A DNA stretch of 64,000 bases from AP-15 sp963772295. Its GTDB lineage: Bacteria > Pseudomonadota > Alphaproteobacteria > ATCC43930 > CGMCC-115725. Positions 1-9,435 of the stretch are shown in pieces. The notes beneath the pieces were generated by a model. That model was given only the letters and a program-made list of their open reading frames with translations, ran no database searches and was not told where the DNA came from. The number at the start of each line of letters is the position of its first letter. The stretch's first letter is position 1. The translations under genes were made by a program, and so were the position numbers. The stretch covers positions 930,001-994,000 of the forward strand of contig CAVYWO010000020.1 of assembly GCA_963772295.1 (NCBI GenBank). The letters run 5' to 3'.

Positions 1-16
1 GGCGGAGTGATCCACC

Positions 17-436
17 GTGGCGAAATACGACGGCCCCGGCGCGCTGGCGGCCGCGGCCGAGGCCGGTTATCAAGTCGTTGAACGGCGCTTCGATAGCCCA
101 AACCCCAATTCGACGCAACCGGCCGATCCGATTCTCGGGATCAGGCTTCGGGGCTTCCGGCCACTGCCAAAGGGCGCTCTGATCGGCTTCGTCGACATCG
201 AGCTGCCGCGCTGGGGCCTGACGATCAACGACGTCGCGATCCATAGCAAGAATGGCAAGTTCTGGGCGCCGCTGCCGGCGAAGCCGCGGATGACAGGCGG
301 CGAGGTGCAGTTCGAGAACGGCAAGATCCACTACACACCGATCTTGGGATGGCGCGACCGCGAGGTGTCCGATCGGTTCTGCGCCGTGGTCGGCGAGGCC
401 GTCCGACGGAAACACCCGGGCACGCTCTTAGTGTAA
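17..436 (+). CDS. SpoVG-like small protein of a replication module
   Basis: 139 aa from a GTG start. The middle of the protein (about residues 43-95) reads LRGFRPLPKGALIGFVDIEL, then a WGLTINDVAIHSKNGKFWAPLP stretch. This resembles the SpoVG fold, in which a short beta-sheet domain ends in a conserved phrase about a residue being displayed or used as-is. It lies 4 bp in front of a prim-pol gene on the same strand, so it is probably the first visible gene of a replication operon of a phage or plasmid. In other bacteria SpoVG-type proteins bind nucleic acid; that role is inferred here. The exact function is unknown. The 5' flank lies outside the window, so more operon genes may precede it. Confidence 0.6.
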   Translation: MAKYDGPGALAAAAEAGYQVVERRFDSPNPNSTQPADPILGIRLRGFRPLPKGALIGFVDIELPRWGLTINDVAIHSKNGKFWAPLPAKPRMTGGEVQFENGKIHYTPILGWRDREVSDRFCAVVGEAVRRKHPGTLLV

Positions 437-440
437 CGCC

Positions 441-1187
441 GTGTCGTCGCAGACACTTGCTGCTATTGCTGCCGATTTGGCGGCAACCGGGTTACCGGTT
501 TTCCCCTGCCGCGCCGACAAGCGTCCCGCCTGCTGGCACGGCTGCAAGGACGCGACGAACGATCCTAAAAAAGCGCGGCGGCTATTCGCTGCGGCCAAAG
601 ACGTGACGTTAATCGGCCTCGCCACCGGGCCGCCGAGCGGCCTCACCGTCCTCGATGTCGATCCGTTGGGCCAGCCGTGGCTGCGCGCGCAAATGTTACG
701 GGCGAGACTGCCGCAGACGCGCATTCACCGCACCCCCCGCGGCGGCTATCATTTCCTCTACCTCGATCCCGACCCACCGCTCCACAACAGCGCTTCGAAG
801 ATCGCTCCCGGCATCGACGTCCGCGGCGTCGGCGGCTACATCATCATTCCGCCATCGCCAGGCTATGCCGTCGTCGATGACGCGGCACCAGCACCTTTCC
901 CCGAGTGGATTATTGCCGCACTCACTGCGGTCGGTGAAGCCAAGGTCCGCCGCGCCGCATCCATGGCCGAACGCGGGGAAGCCAGCGTCGACCCGTTGGC
1001 GAACTTTGTGCGCCAATCTCCAGTCGGCGAACGCAACAACCGACTGTTTTGGGCTGCCCGCATCGCGGCGCGCGAAGGTCTCGACGCGGACGCAATCGCC
1101 AGCGCTGGGCGTGCGGCTGGCCTCTCCGACATCGAGGTGTCGAGAACGATAAAATCCGCTCCGCGGTACATCGGCGACCGCAAATGA
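441..1187 (+). CDS. Bifunctional DNA primase/polymerase (prim-pol) N-terminal domain protein
   Basis: 248 aa, GTG start. The N-terminal 170 residues match the archaeo-eukaryotic prim-pol domain: LAATGLPVFPCRADKRPA near the start, an acidic TVLDVDP motif (metal-binding aspartates) near residue 70, HRTPRGGYHFLY near 100, and IDVRGVGGYIIIPPSP near 130. The C-terminal 75 residues contain a GERNNRLFWAARIAAREGLD helical segment typical of the linker of such primases. The family makes primers and can extend them during plasmid or phage replication. The stop overlaps the ATG of the next gene (ATGA), so primase and helicase are translationally coupled and together replace the single fused primase-helicase found in other elements. 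Confidence 0.85.
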   Translation: MSSQTLAAIAADLAATGLPVFPCRADKRPACWHGCKDATNDPKKARRLFAAAKDVTLIGLATGPPSGLTVLDVDPLGQPWLRAQMLRARLPQTRIHRTPRGGYHFLYLDPDPPLHNSASKIAPGIDVRGVGGYIIIPPSPGYAVVDDAAPAPFPEWIIAALTAVGEAKVRRAASMAERGEASVDPLANFVRQSPVGERNNRLFWAARIAAREGLDADAIASAGRAAGLSDIEVSRTIKSAPRYIGDRK

Positions 1188-2734
1188 CCCATCCGCTCGT
1201 CGAGGAAGCGGCCAAGATCGAGCTCGGCGACGTTACCGCGATCGATGCTATGCTGCGCCGCCTCGCCGCCGCCGCCGCCGGCCCGATCGTTAACAAGCTC
1301 GTCCTCAACCAGATCAAGCGGAGCGGCGGCATCCCGATCAAGGATCTCGCCGTCCAACTCGCGCTCTTCCAGCGCGATCTGCGCCCGAACCTTTGGGCCG
1401 CCTCGGTTCCTCCGACCGAAATCCGTGACCGTTATGTTTTCGTCAAAAGCATCAATTCGTGCTGGGACCGCATGATGCGCACCGTCGTGACGCTCGACGC
1501 GATCCGCAACGCGCATTGGTCGGAGATGCCCGGGGACGAAAAAGGCAAAGCCTACGATCCGGCCGCTGTGCTGATCCGTGGCGACCTCGGCGACAAGCTG
1601 GTCGTCGACAAGGCCGACACAATCGGCTTTCTGCCGGGTGCGCCCGAGTTCGTCGAAGGCGAGGGCGGCGCCCGGCTGCTCAACATCTGGGTCAAGTCGT
1701 CGCTCGAACCTGTCGAAGGCGACGTCACTCCATTCCTTGACCACATCGACTATCTGTTCGACGGCGAGCGCCAACCCATTGAATGGTTCCTCGACTGGCT
1801 CGCCCACCTCGTCCAGCGCCCGGCCGTCAAGATTTTCTCCGCCGTGCTCATCATCGGCCCGCCTGGCATCGGAAAGTCGCTGCTCGCCAAGATGATGATC
1901 CGTCTGCTCGGCCGGCAGAATGTCGCCACCGTCGAGCGCTCGAATCTGATCTCGCAGTTCAACGAATGGATGGACGGCTCCCAACTCGTCATCGTGCACG
2001 AGTTGATGATGGGCGGCGACCGCCAGGAAGCCATGGATCGCCTCAAGTCCTATATCACGGAGCCCGAAATCCGCATCAACCGCAAGAATGTCGCATCCTA
2101 TAAATACGAGAACCGCGCAAACTTCCTGATGTTCTCCAACCACCTCGACGCCGCATCAATCGAAAAAGGCGACCGGCGATATTTCGTCTGGGTCAACACC
2201 AGCGAGCCCAAGCCAAAGGAACTCTACGCCGCTCTCATGGACGACTGGTTCGACAAAGGCGGCGCATCCGCACTGTTGTGGATGCTCCAGAACCGCGATC
2301 TGTCAAACTTCAATCCCAGCGTCGCACCGATCATGACCCCCGGTAAAGTCCAGGTCATGCAGGAGAGCCGTGCGGCCGTCGAAGCCTATCTGCAGGACGC
2401 CTTCGACGCCGTCGCCCCACCGCTGCAGCACGATCTCGTCGTCGTCAATGACATCCTGGACTACCTCGCCGCGACGAAGAGCATCCGCACCACGCACAAG
2501 GTCGTCTCCGGCGTGCTGCGCGATGTCGGCGGCGTATGCCTCGGCCAGAAGCACATCTACGGTGCACGCGGCCTCGAGCGCCGCAAGCCGCGCGTATGGG
2601 CGATTCGTGATCCGGCAGAATGGGAATGCCTGACAGAGGACGAATTGCGCCAGGGATGGCGCGGGATAGACGATGCCCCCCTGACGGCAGCAGAGAAAAA
2701 CGACGTTCTCGGCCGGCTGCAAGTCGTCTCTTGA
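1184..2734 (+). CDS. Phage/plasmid primase-associated helicase (SF3-like, DUF5906 type)
   Basis: 516 aa when started at the ATG overlapping the prim-pol stop. The open frame extends further upstream, but the overlap and a clean N-terminus (MTHPLVEEAAKIELGD) favour 1184. A Walker A motif GPPGIGKS lies near residue 228. It is followed by a Walker B-like LVIVHELMMGG and the sensor/arginine region RANFLMFSNHLDAASIEKGD...RRYFVWVN, the signature of P-loop helicases paired with prim-pol domains in phage and satellite replication modules. The helicase would unwind DNA at the fork for the adjacent primase. The C-terminus has a winged-helix-like region. No helix-loader gene is visible nearby. Confidence 0.85.
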   Translation: MTHPLVEEAAKIELGDVTAIDAMLRRLAAAAAGPIVNKLVLNQIKRSGGIPIKDLAVQLALFQRDLRPNLWAASVPPTEIRDRYVFVKSINSCWDRMMRTVVTLDAIRNAHWSEMPGDEKGKAYDPAAVLIRGDLGDKLVVDKADTIGFLPGAPEFVEGEGGARLLNIWVKSSLEPVEGDVTPFLDHIDYLFDGERQPIEWFLDWLAHLVQRPAVKIFSAVLIIGPPGIGKSLLAKMMIRLLGRQNVATVERSNLISQFNEWMDGSQLVIVHELMMGGDRQEAMDRLKSYITEPEIRINRKNVASYKYENRANFLMFSNHLDAASIEKGDRRYFVWVNTSEPKPKELYAALMDDWFDKGGASALLWMLQNRDLSNFNPSVAPIMTPGKVQVMQESRAAVEAYLQDAFDAVAPPLQHDLVVVNDILDYLAATKSIRTTHKVVSGVLRDVGGVCLGQKHIYGARGLERRKPRVWAIRDPAEWECLTEDELRQGWRGIDDAPLTAAEKNDVLGRLQVVS

Positions 2735-3410
2735 CGGCCGCAGAGCGGCTCCCCAACCTTTACACATCCGCACCAGACTGCCGGCCCTGGCTCTAGCGCC
2801 GGTTGAATTGCCTTCGCATTACCCGCTCCGGGCCTCGGGTCGAAGTGACGCCCTATTCGAGACCGCATCCTGTGGCGCGTGTAAGTTATTGAAACTACAA
2901 AATATTTAGTGATGGGCCTCAGCAGCCTCGGATTGCCGTCCCTATCCCCTCACGTGTGACTCATTCTTTAATCACATATGCAACGACTCCTATAATAAAT
3001 ATCTCCATATTAAGTGAGGAAGTGAGGATATAAAGAGAAATATGTAAGGCAATCAATGCTGTCTCGGATCGGGCCTCGGTCCGCGCCTCAGTTACGATCG
3101 GAGAGATGTGAGACCGTGAAAAATGCTTGACGATGCAGGGCGTAGGAAGCCATCTGGCCTCGCCTGATGCCGGCCGCGGCGATTATATACTTGACTGATG
3201 GAGGGTCGAGTGCCAAAAAGGGGAACGTGAACGCCGAAAGCCAGTAGCTCTATTGTGGAAAAAGCATCAACAAACTGGCCGAGCGCGTAGTAATATCTAG
3301 CTTCCTGTGTTGACTCCTCCTCATTGTTCCGGTTCGTCACGGCAGACCCACACTCTGCGCAGCGCGCTGATCGGGCGACAGGCGCGGTCAAGCCATGTTA
3401 TACAGGATGA
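2735..3410. other. Gene-poor stretch after the replication genes
   Basis: No convincing gene. Positions about 2880-3060 are clearly richer in A and T than the rest of the window (for example the run around CTATAATAAATATCTCC near 2990). This suggests a promoter or origin-like region, or DNA of different origin. No iterons were recognised by eye. Confidence 0.4.
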
Positions 3411-3596
3411 ATGAAAGGCCGCGAGGGGAAGGCTGACCAGTCAATCGCCGACGAGCCCGGCTGGGCCGAGCGCTTCCAGCGCGGGTTGCGGACCCTCATC
3501 AACACGCCACCACAGCCGCGCAAGCCGGTCGGTCCGAAGCCGAAGGAACGCCCCGCGTCAAAGGGGCGTGTCCATAGGGGCAAGACGCGAAGCTGA
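3411..3596 (+). CDS. Small hypothetical protein
   Basis: 61 aa, ATG start. It is highly charged with a Pro/Arg/Lys-rich C-terminus (TPPQPRKPVGPKPKERP). There is no recognised domain. It lies between the replication genes and a small membrane-protein gene of opposite strand. Short basic proteins of this kind are common in prophages. Coding status rests on an open frame and plausible composition only. Confidence 0.35.
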   Translation: MKGREGKADQSIADEPGWAERFQRGLRTLINTPPQPRKPVGPKPKERPASKGRVHRGKTRS

Positions 3597-3618
3597 GGAA
3601 AAGCAAGCGGCTGGCCGA

Positions 3619-3882
3619 TCAATTCCGCCGGAAAAGCCGCACAGCAAATCGTATCGCCTCGATCGCGCCGATGATAACAGCGGCGCTCAGCGCTCCACCG
3701 ATAAAGCCGGGCAGGAAATCACCACCTTTCGTTATATTGAGTTTGCCGAACTGTAGTGCAAGGAGCAACAGAAATACGAGATAATACCAAGTTCGGCGGC
3801 GCTTCGCACCTCTCCCTCGGCTAAACTGCGGGCGCGCAGGCCGTTCCACGACCGAGGGCAAGACGGGCGAGCCACCAAGCAA
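3619..3882 (-). CDS. Hypothetical small membrane protein
   Basis: 87 aa from a TTG start; a shorter form from an internal GTG is possible. Two hydrophobic segments are visible, TWYYLVFLLLLALQF (about 31-45) and FIGGALSAAVIIGAIEAI (about 58-75), separated by a short loop and followed by a basic tail FRRN. This suggests a two-helix inner-membrane protein with both ends in the cytoplasm. The N-terminal 28 residues are arginine-rich. No family is recognised. Small holin- or exclusion-like membrane proteins occur in phage regions, but nothing here proves such a role. Confidence 0.4.
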   Translation of the reverse strand: MLGGSPVLPSVVERPARPQFSRGRGAKRRRTWYYLVFLLLLALQFGKLNITKGGDFLPGFIGGALSAAVIIGAIEAIRFAVRLFRRN

Positions 3883-4217
3883 GCGCCCGTCGCCTCGCGC
3901 CTCATATCAGAAATCGAATTCCAACTGAACCGGCTCGCGATGCTCACCGAGTGCCAGCGGTTCAGGCGGTTTCGGCGTCGCCTCCTTCGCTACCAGTCCG
4001 CCGATAAGTAAGGCGCTTGCCTTCGGCGCCACGAATTGCACGGCGGGTGCGCTCGGTGTCGTCAACCCTCAATGCGACCTGCCTCCAGCTTCGCGCGCGC
4101 GAGGGAGGCGGGGCAGCGGTAGCCTCTCGAAATGTTGCGATCGGTGATGATCTACGACCACGATCTGGATTATAATCCGCGGCGGTCCTGGGCTTGAGCT
4201 GAGGAAGGATCGCGGTC
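3883..4217. other. Intergenic stretch, nothing identified
   Basis: No gene, repeat or RNA feature was recognised in this roughly 335-bp stretch between the small membrane-protein gene and the DUF5681-like gene. Confidence 0.4.
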
Positions 4218-4620
4218 GTGACCGAACAAACGCTGGCAGTAATGCGGGCGCGGAACAAGGCGTTTCGATGGCCGAAGGGTAAGAGCGGCAATCCGACCGG
4301 GCAGTCGCGGTTTTATCATGAATGCCGCCGGCTCGCGCGAGAAGCGGGGCCGCCCAGAGATGATGAAGGTTCTTATCGACCTTGCGTCGGACTCGGCTGC
4401 CGATGAACGCGTCCGCTCGGTGTGCGCGATGGCTGTTCTCGATCGAGGCGGCGTAAAGCCGATCGACAGGCCGGAGGCAGAGCCCGATCAACGGCCGGCG
4501 TTTGACCCGCGGGCGTTCAACGAGCGCGACTTGGCCGTGATCGAGGCAGCGTTGAAGCTGATGGTGCAGGGCGGGTCGGCGGCGGACGAGCCGGAGGTGA
4601 TCCCGCCCGGCGACCGGTAG
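4218..4620 (+). pseudogene. DUF5681-like phage/plasmid protein, frameshifted
   Basis: The first frame (from ATG 4218) contains the domain hallmark FRWPKGKSGNPTGQSR followed by LAREAGPP. The second half of the domain, MMKVLIDLASDSAADERVRS...AMAVLDRGGVKPID, is in the next frame and runs to 4620. Joining the frames at the CCC run near 4350 (reading CCGCCAGAG instead of CCGCCCAGAG) restores one continuous protein of about 133 aa. The domain is common in prophages and plasmids, often near terminase genes; its function is unknown. The defect is a single extra base in a homopolymer, so it may be a sequencing error rather than a true pseudogene. Confidence 0.65.
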
Positions 4621-4980
4621 GACTGCCACAAAGGTCCCAAGGCGCGCGCCAAGATTCGAGGGTGTCCCGTCGGCACGGCATGGCGAGAGCCCGCTCGCCT
4701 TGCTTCGTGACTCGTGCGGCATTGCATAAACAAACGTTCGACACACCTTTGCGCACACCGATGTTTCGCAAACCACCGTTTGTGCCACATTGGTCGATGG
4801 GCTGCCGCGGTACCCGGCATGCCGGCCGACTTCATCGGCACGCACGGGCCGGTCGGACCGAGGGCGAAGGCAGGAAGCTTCGTTCCGACGGCTCGCCCCG
4901 GTAGGAAGTGCAGGCCGACCGCGATGGCGTTGGGACCCCTTCGACGCGAGATCGATTGGAAGCGCCGAAAGAGGACCCCC
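4621..4980. other. Left flank of the IS, probably the distal part of the CRISPR leader region
   Basis: No gene recognised. After removing the IS at 4990-7388 and one target-duplication copy, this DNA would lie directly upstream of the CRISPR array. It therefore probably contains the distal part of the interrupted leader, although it shows no obvious AT-rich tract. Confidence 0.45.
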
Positions 4981-4989
4981 GAGGTGGGG
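4981..4989. repeat. 9-bp target site duplication, left copy
   Basis: GAGGTGGGG immediately outside the left inverted repeat. It is identical to 7389-7397 immediately outside the right end. A 9-bp duplication is the size made by Tn5/IS50-type transposases. Confidence 0.9.
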
Positions 4990-5009
4990 CTGATCTTTGC
5001 CCATAAGTG
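4990..5009 (+). repeat. Left terminal inverted repeat of the IS
   Basis: CTGATCTTTGCCCATAAGTG. It matches the reverse complement of 7369-7388 at 18 of 20 positions. A GTG codon of the transposase frame lies inside it (5007). Confidence 0.9.
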
Positions 5010-5030
5010 CCTCTGGACACAGAAAACGGA

Positions 5031-7305
5031 ATGGGCGAGCAAGGGGGCATGGGGCCCCTTAGCCCGAAACAGCAGCTGGAGGCGGCAGAGCATCTGTCAT
5101 GGATCCGCGCGCGCGTCGGCGCGGATGCGGGCTTGTCGCGCTATCGGCTGGCCAAGGAGGTATGCGAACGGCTGGGCTGGAAGGATCGCCGTGGTCGCGC
5201 GCAGGAGATGGCCTGCCGCAAGCATCTGATTGGGCTTGAGCGGCGCGGTGCGATCGTGCTTCCGGCGGCCCGTCGGCGGCCGCCGGAGCGGCGTCCGGCC
5301 GAGGTTTGCCCGGCCCCGCAAGTGAGCGGTCGCTTGGCCGATCTGGGGGCGGTCACGCTGCAGCGGGTCAGCGGCGGGACGCCGGAGAGCCGGACCTGGG
5401 ATGCGATGATGGCGGCGCACCATCCCTGCGGTCGCGCGTCGTTGTGTGGTGAGCAGAATTCGCTATCTGATTTGCGGCGCGCGGCATGGTGTGCTCGGCG
5501 GGCTGGCGGTCAGTGCCGCCGCGTGGCGGCTGCGGGGGCGCGATGAGTGGCTGGGCTGGGACGACGCCAAGCGTGGCGCCAACCTGACGGGAGTTGTGTG
5601 CAACAGCCGCTTTCTGATCCTGCCGACGGTCCGGGTCGCACATCTCGCTTCGCATGTTTTGGGGCAGCTAACGCGGCGGATTGTCGGCGATTGGCAGCAA
5701 GCCTTTGCGGTCCGGCCGTGGCTGATGGAAAGCTATGTCGAGGCCGCTCGCCCGGGCACCGCCTATCGTGCCGCCAACTGGATCGAAGTCGGCATGACCG
5801 CCGGTCGGGGGCGCCAGGATCGGACCGGCACGGCGCACTTGCCGGCGAAGCGGGTGTTTCTCTATCCGTTGTCCCGGCCGACCCTCAAGCGCCTGTGCGG
5901 GGCGCGGCCGGCGCCCGAGCCCAACTGGGTGCGGCAGGAATTCGGCGGTGCCAAGCTCGGCGATCGCCGGCTGCAGCGGCGACTGCTGGATCTGGCCGGG
6001 GCGTTCTTTGCCCGGCCCATGGCCAATATCGCGCAAGCCTGCGGTTCGCTGGCCCGAACCAAGGCCGCCTACCGGTTCTTTGATCACCAGCGGGTCACGA
6101 TGGACGCTGTACTCGAACCGCACCATCAGGCCACCGTCGCGCGCATGCGACAGGAGGTCATCGTGCTGGCGGTGCAGGACAGCTCCAGCCTCAACTACAC
6201 CAAGCACCCGCAGACCCAAGGCCTCGGCCCGATCGGCAGCCGGCGCGACGGCGCCCAAGGGTTGATCCTGCACAATACCCTGGCCTTGCGTCCCGATGGC
6301 CTGCCCCTCGGCCTGCTCGATGTCCAGTGCTGGGCGCGCGATGCCAATACCTTCGGCAAGAAACATCAGCGCCACACCAGGCCGATCGCGGCGAAGGAGA
6401 GCTACAAATGGATCCGCCCGCTGACGGAGATCCGGGCCGCCGCCGATCGATGCCCGAACACGCGCATCGTCACCGTCGCCGATCGCGAGTGCGATGTCTT
6501 CGAGTTCCTGCAGGAAGCCGACAGCGCCCACCTCGACTTGTTGGTCAGGGCCACCGAAGACCGTGCTCTCCAGCCTGACCCGGGCGACGAGCAGGTGCGC
6601 CGCTTGTGGCCCTTTATGGAAAGCCTGCCGGCGGCCGGGCAGATCGCACTCGAGGTGCCCCGCCGCGGCCGCCAGCCGGCCCGTACCGCCCTGATGAGCG
6701 TGCGCTTCGCCGAGGTCACCCTGTCGCCGCCGCGACACAAGGCAAAGCTCCCGGCGCTGCGGCTATGGGTCGTGCGCAGCCGCGAAGAAAACCCGCCACC
6801 CGACATCAAGCCGCTCGACTGGATGCTGCTGACCACCGTGCCGGTCGCCTCGCTGGACGACGCTCTCCAGCGCATGCAGTGGTATACCCGGCGCTGGGGG
6901 ATCGAGGTCTTCCACCGCATCCTCAAGAGCGGATGCCGCATTGAAGATCGCCAGCTCGAAACCGCCGACCGTCTGGAAACCTGCCTCGCCATCGACATGG
7001 TCGTCGCCTGGCGCATCCACTATCTCACCTGGCTCGGGCGGGCCACCCCCGAACTGCCCTGTACCGTCGCCTTCGAGCCCGAGCAGTGGAAGGCCTTGGT
7101 CGTCTTCCACACCCGCAAGCCGCCGCCGGCGCAACCGCCTTCGCTCTGCCAGATGATCCTCTTGATCGCCCAACTCGGCGGTTTCCTCGCCCGCAAATCC
7201 GACGGCCAACCCGGTCCCCAAACCCTCTGGCGCGGCCTGCAGCGCCTGGACGACATCACCGCCGCCTTCCGCAGCTACGCTATCGCCTACCCACTGCCCC
7301 CTTAG
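5031..7305 (+). pseudogene. DruA (DUF4338)-Tn5-like transposase fusion, single-base frameshift
   Basis: Started at ATG 5031; GTG 5007 and ATG 5049 are alternatives. The N-terminal part (to about 5790) reads as DruA/DUF4338: SRYRLAKEVCERLGWKDRRG, EMACRKHLIGLERRG, then after a frame change GEQIRYLICGARHGVLGGLA, AAWRLRGRDEWLGWDD, VVCNSRFLILPTVRVAHLAS. The C-terminal part is a Tn5-type transposase: DNA-binding segment WVRQEFGGAKLGDRRLQRRL, first Asp in VLAVQDSSSLNYT, second Asp in VTVADRECDVFEF, and the YREK-like region WYTRRWGIEVFHRILKSGC with the catalytic Glu. The two frames join if one A of CAGAATTCGC near 5456 is removed, giving the expected GEQIRYL. No slippery heptamer is present. The result is a homopolymer indel: either a recent mutation or a read error. 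Corrected length is about 757 aa. Confidence 0.85.
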
Positions 7306-7368
7306 CCCGGCGCCAACCGACCTCGCCGAGCCCATACCAAATCTGCCGTAAACCGACTGTCCGATGCA

Positions 7369-7388
7369 CACATATGGGTAAAGATCAG
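7369..7388 (-). repeat. Right terminal inverted repeat of the IS
   Basis: Read on the minus strand as CTGATCTTTACCCATATGTG. It pairs with 4990-5009 with two mismatches and ends exactly at the 9-bp duplication. Confidence 0.9.
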
Positions 7389-7397
7389 GAGGTGGGG
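7389..7397. repeat. 9-bp target site duplication, right copy
   Basis: GAGGTGGGG, identical to 4981-4989. The 37 bp that follow (7398-7434) are the only leader DNA left between the IS and the first CRISPR repeat. Confidence 0.9.
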
Positions 7398-7434
7398 GGA
7401 GCCGCGGCTGGGCGATCGCCCGCGGCTAGCCCTA

Positions 7435-8699
7435 GAGCAAAAGCAGCCCTGAAGAAAAAGGGATTGAGACAAGAACAGCGCTGAAAGCTATCGACAGCGC
7501 GTCTGAGCAAAAGCAGCCCTGAAGAAAAAGGGATTGAGACGGACCCTGCGAAAATGGCACGGTGAATTGCCGGCCGAGCAAAAGCAGCCCTGAAGAAAAA
7601 GGGATTGAGACCGTAATAAAGTGTATAATCAATACTGATGCGGGAGCAAAAGCAGCCCTGAAGAAAAAGGGATTGAGACAGATCGAGTTCTGGGGTTTCA
7701 GTCTCGGCCGGGGAGCAAAAGCAGCCCTGAAGAAAAAGGGATTGAGACGCGTTGCTAGATCATACTTCGCCTTGTCGTGGGAGCAAAAGCAGCCCTGAAG
7801 AAAAAGGGATTGAGACGTGCTGGTGTCCGTGAACATCGTTACGGGGCATCGAGCAAAAGCAGCCCTGAAGAAAAAGGGATTGAACTCGAACCGCGCCAGG
7901 TAGTGCGCGAACATCGCTCGAGCAAAAGCAGCCCTGAAGAAAAAGGGATTGAGACAGTGTATTCAGCATCGGTTCCAAAGGCAACGAGAGCAAAAGCAGC
8001 CCTGAAGAAAAAGGGATTGAGACTCGGCCGGGGGCTCGGTCCCGGTCTCGTGCGTGTGAGCAAAAGCAGCCCTGAAGAAAAAGGGATTGAGACCGAAACC
8101 GTCGCGGCATTCGGCCGGAAACATCGGGAGCAAAAGCAGCCCTGAAGAAAAAAGGGATTGAGACAGCCACGGGGACGCGGATCTTGCTCGTGCCCCAGAG
8201 CAAAAGCAGCCCTGAAGAAAAAGGGATTGAGACATATAATCGGCCACTCGAATCGCTCACGGCCGACATGAGCAAAAGCAGCCCTGAAGAAAAAGGGATT
8301 GAGACGGAAACCCGCCGTTCGCTCCGTCGAGCTAGGCCGGAGCAAAAGCAGCCCTGAAGAAAAAGGGATTGAGACGTTCGTTATCGCCCGACAGGTCGAG
8401 ATGCGAGCCGGAGCAAAAGCAGCCCTGAAGAAAAAAGGGATTGAGACGCGTGGCGGAGATGGCGAAGATTCCGTGGTTCCATGAGCAAAAGCAGCCCTGA
8501 CGAAAAAGGGATTGAGAACTCGGGCTCATGAGTGTGCTGGTGTCCCATGTGAGAGCAAAAGCAACCCTGAAGAAAAAGGGATTGAGACGATAGCTTCGGC
8601 GAGCGCCTGCATCTCGGCGAACGGAGCAAAAGCAGCCCTGAAGAAAAAGGGATTGAGACCAATGGCTTGTACCAAAGTTTGGCGCCGGAGTGAGCAAAA
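7435..8699 (+). CRISPR. CRISPR array, 18 repeats plus a truncated 19th, no cas genes in the window
   Basis: The repeat is 36 nt, first copy 7435-7470, beginning GAGCAAAAGCAGCCCTGAAG and ending AAAGGGATTGAGAC. Starts: 7435, 7505, 7576, 7644, 7713, 7781, 7851, 7920, 7988, 8058, 8128, 8198, 8270, 8340, 8411, 8483, 8553, 8624. Spacers are 32-36 nt and all differ by eye. The 3' octamer ATTGAGAC resembles the ATTGAAAC handle of type I and III crRNAs, so transcription is probably left to right. Degenerate copies (8483, 8553) and an 8-nt remnant at 8692-8699 mark the old, leader-distal end on the right, in agreement. Copies at 8128 and 8411 have one extra A in the A-run, and the copy at 7851 lacks a G near its end. 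The leader is split by the IS. Confidence 0.97.
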
Positions 8700-8823
8700 T
8701 GAGCGTGAGCATCCAAATTGACGGCGGACCTTGGGGTTTCTGATCAGGCTTCGTGATGGAGGGCTTGGCCGGCACCTCAGTTACTGTGGCGGCTCGGAAG
8801 TCGCGGCGTCGAGGAAGCGAACA

Positions 8824-8848
8824 ACCCGGTGCCACGCGGGCACCGGGT
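8824..8848. terminator. Perfect hairpin downstream of the CRISPR array
   Basis: ACCCGGTGCC, loop ACGCG, GGCACCGGGT: a 10-bp perfect stem 125 bp beyond the last repeat remnant. No T-run follows, so it is a candidate array terminator or a short palindromic repeat. The rest of 8700-8921 shows no gene. Confidence 0.4.
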
Positions 8849-8921
8849 CGCATCACCGGGCGCGGTCATCGGCGTCCCCGCCTGTACCGCGGGGCGATGC
8901 TAACCTTGTCATCATTGGGCT

Positions 8922-9404
<483 letters not shown>

Positions 9405-9435
9405 TTGCTCGCCTCGACGGCAAGGACGGACGCTC

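Larger units (their letters stand above)
4990..7388 (+). mobile_element. IS4-family (Tn5/IS50-like) insertion sequence with DruA-fused transposase
   Basis: A complete 2,399-bp element. Both ends are visible: left CTGATCTTTGCCCATAAGTG (4990-5009) and right, read inward, CTGATCTTTACCCATATGTG (7369-7388), 18 of 20 identical. The ends resemble the Tn5 outer end, which also starts CTGA and ends in AAGT. Perfect 9-bp direct repeats flank it. The single gene inside encodes a DruA-like domain followed by a Tn5-type transposase. The intact target duplication means the element inserted as a unit and has not rearranged since. The target lies about 40 bp before the first CRISPR repeat. Confidence 0.92.

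Noticed and set aside
3092..3391. Minus-strand 99-codon frame in the AT-richer gap
   Set aside because: No family resemblance and no ribosome site; composition does not differ from random frames.
5400..5470. Programmed ribosomal frameshift in the DruA-transposase gene
   Set aside because: The switch is +1 at CAGAATTCGC with no slippery heptamer or stimulatory hairpin, and removal of one A gives the exact family motif, so an indel is simpler.
7432..8856. Long open frames on both strands through 7432-8856 with repeated phrases such as QSLFLQGCFC or KSSPEEKG
   Set aside because: They are translations of the CRISPR repeats; the periodic pattern follows the 36-nt repeat plus spacer.
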